Source of the DNA: Roseibacillus sp.
GTDB lineage: Bacteria; Verrucomicrobiota; Verrucomicrobiia; Verrucomicrobiales; Akkermansiaceae
NCBI GenBank assembly: GCA_029242545.1
Contig: JAQWTV010000172.1
Coordinates: 26,221 to 90,220, forward strand
DNA length: 64,000 bases
Direction: 5' to 3'
Position numbers and translations under genes: made by a program. Shown here in pieces: positions 28,017 to 37,252 of this stretch. Each line of letters starts with the position of its first letter. The stretch's first letter is position 1. The notes beneath the pieces are model-generated. The model had not been told where the DNA came from, searched no databases, and worked only from the letters and a program-made list of their open reading frames with translations.

Positions 28017-29204
28017 ATGCCGGCGGAAGTTGACCAAGCCCTTGCCACCCTTTGCGCTGGCACCGAAAAAGTTCTCTCTCCCAGTGAGCTGGAGTCTAAA
28101 TTGAAAGAGGGCCGGCCTCTTCGAGCAAAGCTCGGTCTTGATCCAACTTCTCCGGATATTCACCTCGGCCATACGGTGGTTTTTGAGAAACTGAGACAAT
28201 TTCAGGAGCTCGGCCATCAGGCAGTTCTCATCATTGGCGACTTCACTGCTGCCATCGGAGACCCCTCCGGCCGCAGCGCAACGCGCCCACCCCTGAGCCG
28301 TGAGGCGATCATGGCCAATGCCGAAACCTATACCACACAGGCCTTCAAGGTTCTTGATGAAGCCCGGACTGAGGTCGTTTTCAATGGTCAATGGTTCCGC
28401 AACATGAACTTTGAAAAAGTTCTGCGACTGAATTCACGTGTCACCATGCAGCAGATGCTCCAACGGGACGACTTCCGGAAGCGTATAGACAAGGGGCAGG
28501 AAGTCCGGCTGCACGAGGTCCAGTATCCCATTGTCCAGGGATGGGACTCCGTAGAGGTCAGGGCAGATATCGAGCTGGGCGGCACTGATCAGCTTTTCAA
28601 CCTGCTGGTTGGGCGAGACCTGCAGAAAGAAGAAGGAATGGCACAGCAGGTTGTAATGACCATGCCACTCCTTGAAGGCACGGATGGGGTCAAGAAGATG
28701 TCGAAGTCATACGACAATTACGTGGGAGTTTCGGATCTCCCGGGTGAGATGTTCGGCAAGCTCATGAGCATTTCCGATGAGCTCATGGATCGCTATTACC
28801 TTCTCCTCCTTGGAGGAAGACGCGATGAGGGACTCCACCCCATGGAAGCAAAGAAGCAACTGGCGCAGCAGATCACCACCCGTTTCCACAGCGCAGCAGA
28901 GGGTTTAGCTGCCAGGGAGGACTGGGAGACCCGGTTCTCCAAAAAAGACCTTGCGAGTTCAGACCTCCCCGGCCTTCCAACCGGAAACCTGTCTGCCGAC
29001 ATGAATGTTCTTCAGCTCACCTCGTATGCTTATCAAGAGGGGTTTGGCCAGAAGAAGTCCAATGGGGAGTTGAAGAAACAGTTCATCGCAACAGGAGCAG
29101 TTCAGCTCAATGGCGAAAAAATGACCGATCCTAACGCCTCTGTGAAACCCCAGCCGGGCGACATTCTCCGGCTATCCAAGAAACACTCGGTCCGCTTCTC
29201 CTGA
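28017..29204 (+). CDS. tyrS: tyrosine--tRNA ligase
   Basis: Charges tRNA-Tyr with tyrosine. The class I aminoacyl-tRNA synthetase signatures are present: the HIGH-type motif H49-L-G-H52, following LGLDPTSPDIHLGH, and the KMSKS motif at residues 227-231. The subfamily is the TyrZ-like branch that has LDPT and TDQLFNLLVGRDLQ instead of the E. coli TyrS pattern. An S4 RNA-binding domain closes the protein (about 330-395; GAVQLNGEKMTD). ATG 28017 begins a normal N terminus; the in-frame TTG at 27996 adds only seven residues and is unlikely. Confidence 0.96.
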   Translation: MPAEVDQALATLCAGTEKVLSPSELESKLKEGRPLRAKLGLDPTSPDIHLGHTVVFEKLRQFQELGHQAVLIIGDFTAAIGDPSGRSATRPPLSREAIMANAETYTTQAFKVLDEARTEVVFNGQWFRNMNFEKVLRLNSRVTMQQMLQRDDFRKRIDKGQEVRLHEVQYPIVQGWDSVEVRADIELGGTDQLFNLLVGRDLQKEEGMAQQVVMTMPLLEGTDGVKKMSKSYDNYVGVSDLPGEMFGKLMSISDELMDRYYLLLLGGRRDEGLHPMEAKKQLAQQITTRFHSAAEGLAAREDWETRFSKKDLASSDLPGLPTGNLSADMNVLQLTSYAYQEGFGQKKSNGELKKQFIATGAVQLNGEKMTDPNASVKPQPGDILRLSKKHSVRFS

Positions 29205-29272
29205 TTTCTCCACGGCCCGACATTTCTTGTTTGGTCATTCGTATTTGGAAAATCCCAGACTATACTCTGACC

Positions 29273-30253
29273 ATGCGGTCGCTGCAGCGTCTCATCCTCT
29301 CCGCACTTGCTGTTTCTGTCCTGACGCAATGCGCGACGAGGCCCGACTTGCGGACAAATACCGCTCGAGAAAGCCGGCTGGCCTCTCTGGGATATGAGCC
29401 TCTCAGGTTAACAAAGACGGCAGGGGACTCCCGCTATTCCGGCTATTTCCAAGTCAACGGTAAGGACGTTCATTTACTCATCGATTCCGGGGCCAACAGC
29501 ACCGACCTCAATTACGATGTCGCCAGAGCCTGTGGCATCACCCCTGAAAAATCTGTGAAGGTCGTCAGCAGAGGGGCTCTAGGACGTCCGGTGGCATCGT
29601 GGGTCGGCCTGGGGGCACTGGGAGCGGGGAGCGTCACCGCGACTCCATTTCCCTTCATGCTGGCGCCCTCCTCAAGGCGTCACACCGCAACAAGCCGCTA
29701 CGATGGGCAGCTGGGAATCGACGCACTCAATGGACTCGCATCGCTGGTAGACCTCCGGATGGGAACCCTCTGGATTCCAGGCCCACGAGCAGGCAACACC
29801 CAGCGGGAGGGTATAACGGCACTGGGCAGGCAGGATGGACTGGGCCTACATTCATTGCCACTGGAGCCAGCCGGACGCCTTCCCCATCTTCTGGTAGAAT
29901 GCCGCTATGAAGACCGCCGGCTGACATGGGTTGTCGACACCGGAGCTGAGGTAACCGTGATGGCGTCCGAAAGCGCAAGCCGCCTGAGCATTCCAACCGT
30001 GGAATCGCGATCAAAAATCATTGACGCCTCTGGTGATCGCGCTTCTGTCCGCAGCGCAGTCCTTCATAACCTGCTCTTTGGTCAATTACTCGTTCACGAA
30101 TTGCAAGTTGCAGTTACTCCTCTGGGGCCCATCCGCCAGACTTTTCGGGACCGCTCCGGGAGACCAGTAGATGGGATTATCGGCATGGATTTCCTTGAGG
30201 AGAGCTCAGCCCTCCTCGATGCCGCATCTCAAATGCTCTACCTGGGTGAGTAG
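29273..30253 (+). CDS. lipoprotein retropepsin-like aspartic protease (326 aa)
   Basis: The start at ATG 29273 gives a lipoprotein signal: basic start, hydrophobic helix, then lipobox LTQC with C20 as the lipidated residue. The upstream in-frame start at 29231 would hide it. Two aspartic protease motifs are visible, DSGAN at about residue 71 and DTGAE at about 222. So the protein carries two retropepsin-like lobes in one chain, as in pepsins, each with hydrophobic-hydrophobic-Asp-Ser/Thr-Gly-Ala. The C-terminal GIIGMDFLE is the typical closing Gly motif. It is probably a membrane-anchored periplasmic protease; the substrate is unknown. Confidence 0.87.
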   Translation: MRSLQRLILSALAVSVLTQCATRPDLRTNTARESRLASLGYEPLRLTKTAGDSRYSGYFQVNGKDVHLLIDSGANSTDLNYDVARACGITPEKSVKVVSRGALGRPVASWVGLGALGAGSVTATPFPFMLAPSSRRHTATSRYDGQLGIDALNGLASLVDLRMGTLWIPGPRAGNTQREGITALGRQDGLGLHSLPLEPAGRLPHLLVECRYEDRRLTWVVDTGAEVTVMASESASRLSIPTVESRSKIIDASGDRASVRSAVLHNLLFGQLLVHELQVAVTPLGPIRQTFRDRSGRPVDGIIGMDFLEESSALLDAASQMLYLGE

Positions 30254-30287
30254 CCGTAGGGAGTCCTTCGATAGAAGAAGAGACCGC

Positions 30288-32096
30288 TTACCAGCGAACC
30301 CGCATTCCCCCGAAAACACCAAGACCGCGCCCGGGATAATTGGCAATCTCCTCGTAGCTACGATCCAGGAGGTTCTCTACCCTGCCATGGAGAGAGACAT
30401 TTTCACTCACCTGATAAGTGCAGTAGGCACGCAGGAGAACAATGCTATCAAGTTCCTTCCGAATTGAGGGAAATGCCGAGAAATCGTTGTCTTCAACTCC
30501 CGCGGCATAGGTCATCCCGGCTCCAAACAGCAGTCCCTTCAGGGGCTCGCTCATAAGATCGAGGCTCGCCCGGTGGCGGGATCTTCGGACAAGGCGTGAA
30601 CCGGTCACATCATCATTCGCCTGCTGCCACGTGTAGCATCCCCGCCATCCAAGGAAATTATCACACAACTTTCCCTGAGCGCTCAGCTCAATGCCGCAGG
30701 TAGTCGCCCTGCCAATGTTTGCTGGACTGAAATCAATCAGGTTTTTGATACGGTTGTCAAACCAGGTGAGATCCATGAGGAAGCCCTCAGACGGCTTCCA
30801 CTCCATACCCACATCCCAGCCCCTTGAACTCTCCGCCTTGAGATCCGGGTTCCCAACGAAATTAAAAGCCGGGATAGCCCCGAACAGCTCAAAGTAAGAA
30901 GGCGCTCGGAAACCCGTTCCGTAACTCCCATGGAACCGAACATTCTCTCCTAGGGTCTGCCAGCTTCCAGTTGCGCGCCAGGTAAGAGAGTCCCCCCATC
31001 TCTCAAGATTCTCCCAACGGCCACCCAGAGAGACCGAGGCTTTTTCAGTCGGACGCCAGAGATGGTTCGCGTAAATCCCATTTCTCCAGCCCTGCTCATC
31101 TACCGGCGTGGCGGTGGAACGGAAGGCTGTCCACTCTGCCCGAGCCCCGACCGCAGTCTCGTGCTGGTTGTCCCAACTCACCACATTACGCAAATCGAGA
31201 GAGGACTTTTCTGCATCACTCGCAAACGGAAAATCTCCCCGCTCCTCGAACTTCTCACGATAAAGCCCTGCTGTCAGGTGACTTCTCAGCCGATCATTTA
31301 CCCTGTGGCTCAAATAACCCGTGAGAAGAGCCGCTTCTCGCTCATCCTCTGCCGGCCCGGAAAAACTACCCACACTACCAGGATTCATCAGATTGCTGAA
31401 CCAACCTCGGGCCGTCACTCCCGCGATGGTCTCTGCTCCAAGATCCCGCTCTACCCGCAGGGCGAACAGATCCTGTCTAAAATCATTCGCCCTACGGTCG
31501 TTCTCCGTCTGTTCTCTACTGCCCCCGATATACCACCGGACACCTTCGCCCCCTCCCTGAAGCTCTCCACCACCGCGCAGACTTCCAAAGGAACCCGCCT
31601 CAAGGAATAATTGCCGACTGGGCTCATCAGAGCCTCCACGCGTATTCAGGTCCACGACTCCCCCAATAGCTTCGCTTCCATACAAGGCACTCTGAGGTCC
31701 CCTCAATACACTGATCGAAGAATAACCAAACAAAGGGTCTGCCCCAATCAGGTTCAGGGGCGGCATGTTGGAGTCTGAAACCCTGACCCCATCAATTCGT
31801 AGCAGGGTGTGGTCCGACTCGGTGCCCCGCATCCGAAGCGCTGAGATCGAACCTCGCTGCCCACCCTCAGAACCAATTCCGGTTCCAGGAACAAGACCCA
31901 AAGCGTTCTCGAGGGTAACGAGCCCACGCCGCTGAAGGTCCTCCCCTCCCAGAATCGTCAATGCGCTGCCGACAGCTTGCAATGGAGTTTCGAGACGGTT
32001 TGCCACCACCACCGTCTCCTCAATTTCCTGACCCTGGACCTGGTCCAAGAGGACCGAAGCACCCAACAAGCATGTGGTGACCTTAATAGGCCTCAT
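30288..32096 (-). CDS. TonB-dependent outer-membrane receptor, BtuB-like (602 aa)
   Basis: Takes up a ligand across the outer membrane using TonB energy; a B12 compound is the likely cargo because a cobalamin riboswitch lies upstream. A signal peptide ends near QGQ (about residue 20). The TonB box EETVVVAN follows, then the plug domain (about 30-150; NALGLVPGTGIGSEGGQ, LRIDGVRVSD, LRGPQSALYGSEAIGG). The rest is a 22-strand-type barrel ending in an aromatic residue (MRVRW), as outer-membrane proteins require. The open frame continues upstream to 32351, but that part is the riboswitch leader, so I start at ATG 32096. Confidence 0.93.
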   Translation of the reverse strand: MRPIKVTTCLLGASVLLDQVQGQEIEETVVVANRLETPLQAVGSALTILGGEDLQRRGLVTLENALGLVPGTGIGSEGGQRGSISALRMRGTESDHTLLRIDGVRVSDSNMPPLNLIGADPLFGYSSISVLRGPQSALYGSEAIGGVVDLNTRGGSDEPSRQLFLEAGSFGSLRGGGELQGGGEGVRWYIGGSREQTENDRRANDFRQDLFALRVERDLGAETIAGVTARGWFSNLMNPGSVGSFSGPAEDEREAALLTGYLSHRVNDRLRSHLTAGLYREKFEERGDFPFASDAEKSSLDLRNVVSWDNQHETAVGARAEWTAFRSTATPVDEQGWRNGIYANHLWRPTEKASVSLGGRWENLERWGDSLTWRATGSWQTLGENVRFHGSYGTGFRAPSYFELFGAIPAFNFVGNPDLKAESSRGWDVGMEWKPSEGFLMDLTWFDNRIKNLIDFSPANIGRATTCGIELSAQGKLCDNFLGWRGCYTWQQANDDVTGSRLVRRSRHRASLDLMSEPLKGLLFGAGMTYAAGVEDNDFSAFPSIRKELDSIVLLRAYCTYQVSENVSLHGRVENLLDRSYEEIANYPGRGLGVFGGMRVRW

Positions 32097-32154
32097 TAAA
32101 GCATTCTTCACTGGATAATTTGCTCTTTCGCCCGTCACTCGCGGGCAATTTGAA

Positions 32155-32290
32155 CTATCTTCCCAGGCTGGCAATCTGGCTCGGCCCGCATCTTCGATGT
32201 GGGCCACACAGTGGCGGGACCGCTCCGGATTTTCACCGAATTTCCCATCTATTTCCTGCCCGTGCCACGGGCTTCCCAGGGAGACCCCGG
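32155..32290 (-). promoter_or_regulatory. cobalamin (B12) riboswitch
   Basis: Read on the minus strand, 32238-32207 has the conserved core GGTGAAAATCC, then GGTCCCGCCACTGT, preceded by GGGAA. The B12-box-like stretch AGCCAGATTGCCAGCC follows near 32180-32165. A hairpin GCCCG-TGGCA-CGGGC lies 5' of the core. A further hairpin (GCCCG...CGGGC, 32146-32130) sits between the aptamer and the receptor start, and may be the expression platform. No SD-like sequence is obvious before ATG 32096. The exact 5' boundary is approximate. The remaining bases to 32437 are leader and the gap to tkt, with no gene. Confidence 0.9.
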
Positions 32291-32437
32291 CTCTCCCGAG
32301 GGGCGGCACAGTCCAACAGGTCGGACCCCGGAGCAAGAACCCTTTTGGCAAGGCCCCCTCTTGACGTCCCCAACCCGCCCAGCCCCACAGCGGGGCGTGA
32401 GGTCTCAGGAGCCCCTACACCGGGAAATTCCTAAGTC

Positions 32438-34438
32438 CTAGAGCTTCTCAACGGCTTCCACCACCTTGTCTGCAGTAATGCCAAGCTCCTGCATAACGAC
32501 GTTCCCCGGCGCACTGAGACCAAAGCGATCAATACCGATCACATGCCCGGCTGATCCAACGTATTTCCACCAGAGGTTCGTGACACCCGCCTCAATGGCG
32601 ACCCTCTTCTGGCAGAACCCGGGAAGGACTGATTCACGATACTCATCTTCCTGCCGATCAAATCGTTCGAGACAAGGCATTGAGACAACCCTGACGCCAT
32701 CACCGAGGCGAGCGGCAGCCTCGAGGGCATGTTCGACCTCTGAACCACTCGCCATAATGATCGCCTCGAGCGAATCTTTCTCCTTTCGCAGCACGTATCC
32801 TCCAAGGGCGGCTCCATCACGGCGCTCCGCTATTGGAACATCGCTGAGATTAGGGACCCCTTGACGTGTCAGGATCAGAGCCGTTGGACCATCAGTCCGC
32901 TGCATGGCAGCTGCCCAGGCGCCTGCCACCTCCTCAGGATCGGCTGGACGAATCACATCGAGATTTGGAATCACCCGCAACCCACTCACTGTTTCGACCG
33001 GCTGATGCGTTGGTCCATCTTCTCCGACTCCCACCGAGTCGTGAGTGAAAATATAGGTCACTGGGAGGCCCGCCAGGCCTGCCAGCCGGATCGATGGTCG
33101 CAGATAATCCGCGAATACCAGAAAAGTCGCTCCACTCGCCCGGAAGAGTCCGTCATAGGCAATTCCATTACAAATTGCACCCATTCCATGCTCACGAATA
33201 CCAAACCAGATGTTACGTCCAGATGGATTGCTGGCACTGAAATCCGTATCGTCCTTGATGTAGTTCTTGGTCGAACCATAGAGATCCGCCGATCCGCTTA
33301 TTAGCTGAGGAACCGCCTTTGACACCGCATTAATTACTACGCCCCCTGATCCCCTCGTAGCGTCTTTATGATCCGGATCAAACTCCGGAATCTGGTCGAG
33401 AAGATCATCAGGAACGGAATTGGAAACTCCGTCCTGAAGCTCGGCTGCCAAATTGGGATTTTCAGCAGCCCATGCTTCGTAGGTCTTTTCCCACGCAGAA
33501 AAGTCATCCTGCATTGTATTATTCCGGTCGTCGAAGAACTTCCTTGTCTCCTCGGAGACGTAAAAGGTCTCCGCAGGCAAACCGAGACCCTCCCGGGCCG
33601 CCTCCGCAAACTTGGCTCCGCCCTCTCCATGTCCAGCGGCAGTTCCAACCACCTCCGGAATGCCCTTCCCGATGAGGGTCTTGGCGATAATTACTTTCGG
33701 CTTTCCGTTGTCATTTTCCTTCGCCGAGCGGAGGGCCTGAGCCACTGCGCCGAGGTCATGCCCGTCAACGGTGACGGCATCCCAGCCAACCGCCACGAAA
33801 TAGGATTCGGCATCCTCGCTCTGGGTGACCTCTGCCATGGCGTCAAGGGTCACATCATTACTATCGTAAATCAGGATCAGGTTATCCAAGCCACTGTGAC
33901 CTGCAAAAGCGATTGCTTCACGAGCAACTCCCTCCTGCATGCAGCCGTCTCCGGCAAGCGCGATCACATGATGATCAAAAAGGGTGTAATCGGCCGTATT
34001 AAACCGGGCTGCGGCCCTCTTGCCACTGAGAGCATATCCAACCGCGTTTCCTACACCCTGCCCCAATGGACCTGTGGTCGCCTCGACTCCGGGGGTTTCC
34101 TTATACTCGGGATGGCCGGGGGTCACACTGTGAAGTTTCCGGAAATCCTTCACCGCTTGCAGGGAGAGATCGTAACCGGAAAGGTGCAGCCAACTGTAGA
34201 GAAACATCGAGCCGTGACCTGCGGATAGAATGAATCGGTCCCGGTTAAGCCAGCCAGGTGCCGAGGGGTTATACCGCATTGTTTCTCCGAAAAGGACTGC
34301 TCCAATTTCGGCGCATCCCAGAGGAAGCCCGAGATGCCCGGAAGAACAGGCATGCACCGCATCGATCGCCAGCCCCCGGGCCTCTTTCGCGGCCTCGGTC
34401 AAAGATCCACTCGTCTCGTCCAATATCTCCTTGCTCAT
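32438..34438 (-). CDS. tkt: transketolase
   Basis: Transfers two-carbon ketol units in the pentose phosphate pathway, using thiamine diphosphate. The N-terminal cofactor domain shows GHLGLPLG near residue 35, a [16 protein letters not shown] block near 70 and the diphosphate-binding motif GDGCMQEG near 160, with the distal Asn in YDSND. The pyrimidine domain has [14 protein letters not shown] near 405, with the catalytic Glu, and [10 protein letters not shown] soon after. [11 protein letters not shown] near 610 is in the C-terminal domain. I start at ATG 34438 (MSKEILDE), which gives 666 residues, a normal length. A longer start at 34507 is possible but adds a non-conserved tail. Confidence 0.96.
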   Translation of the reverse strand: MSKEILDETSGSLTEAAKEARGLAIDAVHACSSGHLGLPLGCAEIGAVLFGETMRYNPSAPGWLNRDRFILSAGHGSMFLYSWLHLSGYDLSLQAVKDFRKLHSVTPGHPEYKETPGVEATTGPLGQGVGNAVGYALSGKRAAARFNTADYTLFDHHVIALAGDGCMQEGVAREAIAFAGHSGLDNLILIYDSNDVTLDAMAEVTQSEDAESYFVAVGWDAVTVDGHDLGAVAQALRSAKENDNGKPKVIIAKTLIGKGIPEVVGTAAGHGEGGAKFAEAAREGLGLPAETFYVSEETRKFFDDRNNTMQDDFSAWEKTYEAWAAENPNLAAELQDGVSNSVPDDLLDQIPEFDPDHKDATRGSGGVVINAVSKAVPQLISGSADLYGSTKNYIKDDTDFSASNPSGRNIWFGIREHGMGAICNGIAYDGLFRASGATFLVFADYLRPSIRLAGLAGLPVTYIFTHDSVGVGEDGPTHQPVETVSGLRVIPNLDVIRPADPEEVAGAWAAAMQRTDGPTALILTRQGVPNLSDVPIAERRDGAALGGYVLRKEKDSLEAIIMASGSEVEHALEAAARLGDGVRVVSMPCLERFDRQEDEYRESVLPGFCQKRVAIEAGVTNLWWKYVGSAGHVIGIDRFGLSAPGNVVMQELGITADKVVEAVEKL

Positions 34439-34588
34439 GGGTGGCGCAGGATTGGGGAACCCGATGAAGGGTGCAAGGCGTAATACCGCAGCATCCGAGG
34501 TCTGCATCTACCCGGTAGGTCAACCATTACGGTATCCGGGAGGGTTGGTTTACCAGAGATGAGCCGAAGCTCACCGAGGAGAACGCCG

Positions 34589-35101
34589 CTAAATCACCGC
34601 CGTGAGATGAGTCCGGCCCTTGTCCCGTCCGCGCCGCAGGCGAAGCAGTATCTCCCATGCCTCACCCTGTCCCATATCCGTGAGTTTGAACTTCTTGTGA
34701 GAGTGTAACCCGTCATCCTCAATCCCCACCAGAGACCGTTTGCCGAGCTTTTCTACCACCGTCGAAGTATTTGCAGGCTTACGCCCGTAGGAATCGAGAA
34801 AGATATTTAGTCCTTTGGAATCAAGGAGTTCGGCCCCTTCCTGATGCTTGCAATAGGCCGCAAGAACGACCGCTTCTGGTCCAGAAAGGGCAACATCTTC
34901 GTTTTGGAGGTAGTCCCGAATCTCTTTCAGCTCCATTGCGGCCATACGATCCCGCTCCTCCGCTGAAGTTTCCGAAACAGCCGCGATCTCCTCTTTCGCA
35001 GCCATGATCTTAGTGATCACGCCTTGGAAATCTCGCAGCTCAGACAGGCTCAACCGCCAGAGATCATCCGCGAGGTGCTGAAATTGAGAGGGTGCGCTCA
35101 C
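34589..35101 (-). CDS. unrecognised protein, possible winged-helix domain (170 aa)
   Basis: Starts at GTG 35101. No signal peptide or membrane segment. The first 65 residues form charged helices. From about 70 onward the pattern is helix, helix, then a strand-turn-strand with basic residues (LVGIEDDGLHSHKKFKLTDMG, in part, about 128-148). That is the layout of a winged helix-turn-helix, so DNA binding is possible but not shown. It diverges from the gene at 35344, across a 242-base AT-rich spacer with nested inverted repeats; the pair may be co-regulated. I do not recognise a family. Confidence 0.65.
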   Translation of the reverse strand: MSAPSQFQHLADDLWRLSLSELRDFQGVITKIMAAKEEIAAVSETSAEERDRMAAMELKEIRDYLQNEDVALSGPEAVVLAAYCKHQEGAELLDSKGLNIFLDSYGRKPANTSTVVEKLGKRSLVGIEDDGLHSHKKFKLTDMGQGEAWEILLRLRRGRDKGRTHLTAVI

Positions 35102-35216
35102 AGGGAAAATTTATTAAAGTTAGTCCCATTTGGCAAGTTTTTGCTAAATTTATTTAGATCCTTCCCTATGGACCTCCCATCGCTCGGCCTTTTATCCCAG
35201 CATTTTGATATTATTC

Positions 35217-35244
35217 AGCTAAAACAAATTGTTAAAATTTAGCT
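35217..35244. promoter_or_regulatory. nested inverted repeats in an AT-rich divergent spacer
   Basis: AGCTAAA at 35217-35223 pairs with TTTAGCT at 35238-35244. Inside lies AACAA-A-TTGTT, a second dyad. The region from 35102 to 35343 is much richer in A and T than its surroundings. It separates two divergent genes, so an operator or a pair of back-to-back promoters is plausible. A related TTTGCTAAATTTATTTAG sequence lies further left, near 35137-35156. Confidence 0.35.
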
Positions 35245-35343
35245 CGCAAACTAATTTTTTGGAGCTAGAAATGCTTCCGTAAGACCTAATATCGCTGTGA
35301 AAGCCTACTCCTTCACAGGATCTACTTGGAAAATTTACCGAAA

Positions 35344-35832
35344 ATGAGCTCTTTTCCCGCCGCAGACTCCCCATCTGACTCCCAGAAGTTAGTCCCTTTC
35401 ACCGTCCCAAAGGACCGGGTTAAAAAGGAACTCGCAGGAGCAGTGCGCGATCTTGGCACCAGAGGGACCGAATCTGAGGCCCTCAGCTCCCTTGTCCGCA
35501 AGATTCGTGCCCTGTTTCCAGAACTCATGGAGCTCCGAGGGGATCAGGACGCGACGATCGAGCTCCGAGACCGGCAAATCAACGAACTCGCCCCTTACCT
35601 ACTTGGGACTAATACTTTGACTGGCAACGCGGCCTCCGAAAACGCCGCCTCCGGGCCAGAACCCCTCGAAAATCCCTTGGATGAAGTCGCCCGCCGCATG
35701 TGGGAAATTTCTGTCACGGAACAAACTATTGAGCGCTACAAAGCCCAGGAACATGCGTTTCGGGACGAAATACTCGCTTCCGTGAGTGCTGAGCACCTCC
35801 CCATGGTCCGCGGGGCCTTATCGCAGGCCTGA
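35344..35832 (+). CDS. unrecognised helical cytoplasmic protein (162 aa)
   Basis: ATG 35344 is preferred to TTG 35326. The protein has a polar N terminus, a helical middle ([35 protein letters not shown]), a flexible Ala/Asn/Ser-rich linker near 95-110 and a C-terminal helix pair ([29 protein letters not shown] in part, about 115-145). The heptad-like pattern suggests a coiled coil, so it may oligomerise. No signal peptide, no membrane segment, no known motif. It is divergent from the possible winged-helix gene and 179 bases before hisG. Confidence 0.65.
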   Translation: MSSFPAADSPSDSQKLVPFTVPKDRVKKELAGAVRDLGTRGTESEALSSLVRKIRALFPELMELRGDQDATIELRDRQINELAPYLLGTNTLTGNAASENAASGPEPLENPLDEVARRMWEISVTEQTIERYKAQEHAFRDEILASVSAEHLPMVRGALSQA

Positions 35833-36011
35833 TTCCTCCGCCCAATTGGGCCCAATCTCCATCCTTCACGGGCCGAAGGTCAGGAGTAGCTGCCGACTCC
35901 ATTAGCGCCCTGAAGCTCCGGCTCATGCCCCCGGGGACCCGCAGACCTCATATTTGCGTTGCTTCGGCGCCGTTCGCAGGTAAAACCCCCGCCCCCAACC
36001 GGAATCTTCCA

Positions 36012-36896
36012 GTGGCCGAACCAGCGAACACTCTCCGTATTGCACTCCCTAAGGGTAGTCTTCAGGAGCCTACCCTCCACCTCCTCGCGAAGGCTGGATT
36101 CCACGTATATTCCTCATCACGGGGATTGCGCCCTTCCTCCGATGATGAGGAGCTGGACATCTTCATGATCAGAGCGCAGGAAATCGGATCCTATATCGAT
36201 GACGGTTTTCTCGACTGCGGAATTACCGGATACGACTGGGTGTATGAAAACCGTGCGGATCTCGAGGATTTGGCCGAACTCCCTTATTCCCGTGCAACCG
36301 TTCGTCCGACTCGCTGGGTGCTGGTGGTTCCTGAGGACTCTCCAATCAGGAAGGTCGAAGATCTAGAGGGAAAACGTATTGCGACCGAGGCCGTAGGAAT
36401 CACAAAACGCTATCTTGAAAGCAAGGGGGTCACTGCAGACATCGAATTTTCATGGGGCGCGACCGAAGTCAAAGTTCCTGATCTCGTGGACGCTATCGTC
36501 GACGTTACCGAGACCGGTTCATCGCTCCGGGCCAACAAACTCCGTATTGTGGACGAGTTACTGGTCTCATTCCCCCATTTTTTCGCATCCAAGGAGGCCT
36601 TTGCTGACCCGTGGAAGCGGCAGAAAATGGAGCGTATGGTCCTGATGATTCAGGCTGCGCTTGCTGCCCGAGACAAGGTCGGCTTGAAGCTCAACCTCCC
36701 CGAAAAGTCCTTGCCCAAGGTATTGGAGCGCCTACCCTCGCTCCGCCGTCCAACGGTCAGCTCCCTCGCTGAAGCCGGCTGGGTGGCGGTGGAAACCATC
36801 ATCGACGAGTCCGCTGTCCGACACCTTGTGCCGGACCTCAAGGAACTCGGAGCGGAAGGAATCATCGAATACCCGCTGAACAAGATCGTTTCCTGA
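36012..36896 (+). CDS. hisG: ATP phosphoribosyltransferase, long form
   Basis: Catalyses the first step of histidine synthesis, joining ATP and PRPP. The N terminus [14 protein letters not shown] is the family start. [40 protein letters not shown] (in part) follows, and the PRPP-binding block [18 protein letters not shown] near residue 160 is clear. The C-terminal ACT-like regulatory domain (about 220-294) marks the long, histidine-inhibited form. I choose GTG 36012, which gives 294 residues, typical of the family. ATG 35925 is in frame but adds 29 non-conserved residues. No other his gene lies near; histidine genes are scattered. Confidence 0.93.
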   Translation: MAEPANTLRIALPKGSLQEPTLHLLAKAGFHVYSSSRGLRPSSDDEELDIFMIRAQEIGSYIDDGFLDCGITGYDWVYENRADLEDLAELPYSRATVRPTRWVLVVPEDSPIRKVEDLEGKRIATEAVGITKRYLESKGVTADIEFSWGATEVKVPDLVDAIVDVTETGSSLRANKLRIVDELLVSFPHFFASKEAFADPWKRQKMERMVLMIQAALAARDKVGLKLNLPEKSLPKVLERLPSLRRPTVSSLAEAGWVAVETIIDESAVRHLVPDLKELGAEGIIEYPLNKIVS

Positions 36897-36935
36897 TAAT
36901 CTCTCCCGTCCACTCTCGAACAACCACTGTTAAAC

Positions 36936-37040
36936 ATGGGCTCGCTGAAAAAACGTCGTAAGACAAAGATCAACAAGCACAAGCGCAAGAAGCGGATGAA
37001 GGCAAACCGCCACAAGAAGCGCTTGCGTTATAAGTCGTAA
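36936..37040 (+). CDS. AURKAIP1/COX24-like tiny basic protein (34 aa)
   Basis: A 34-residue protein, half of it Lys and Arg: MGSLKKRRKTKINKHKRKK at the start, then RMKANRHKKRLRYKS. This is the pattern of the AURKAIP1/COX24 domain, found in mitochondrial small-subunit protein mS38 and in short bacterial proteins of PVC and Bacteroidota genomes. It is therefore a candidate small ribosome-associated protein. It lies 39 bases after hisG on the same strand. It is too short for many gene finders. Confidence 0.85.
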   Translation: MGSLKKRRKTKINKHKRKKRMKANRHKKRLRYKS

Positions 37041-37121
37041 GAGCCTGAGACCGGACCATCAGGGCGATCGCTGCGGCAGTCCCCTGCCTTGGAACCGGGT
37101 CAGTCATCTTTTCGATAGCCC

Positions 37122-37147
37122 GAGGGGAATCGTATCGATTCCCCCTC
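37122..37147 (+). terminator. stem-loop downstream of the tiny basic protein gene
   Basis: GAGGGGAATCG (37122-37132) pairs with CGATTCCCCCTC (37136-37147) around a TAT loop, with one bulged C. A strong stem, but no T-tract follows. A second, looser hairpin (GCTACCC 37154-37160 with GGGTAGC 37184-37190) lies right after. Together they probably end transcription of hisG and the small gene. Confidence 0.45.
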
Positions 37148-37252
37148 CGGCATGCTACCCGGTCCCGGGCTCTCCGGCTTGGAGGGTAGCCCTTTCAGGT
37201 GGGGAAAACGCGCCTTGTCCACGGACCATCGCTCGGCTACCAACGGGCTAAC

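Noticed and set aside
32097..32351. N-terminal extension of the TonB-dependent receptor
   Set aside because: The 85 extra codons coincide with the cobalamin riboswitch; the signal peptide begins at ATG 32096.
35840..35851. 12-base perfect palindrome GCCCAATTGGGC
   Set aside because: It lies just after a stop codon; with one copy only and no neighbouring promoter elements, chance is the simplest explanation.
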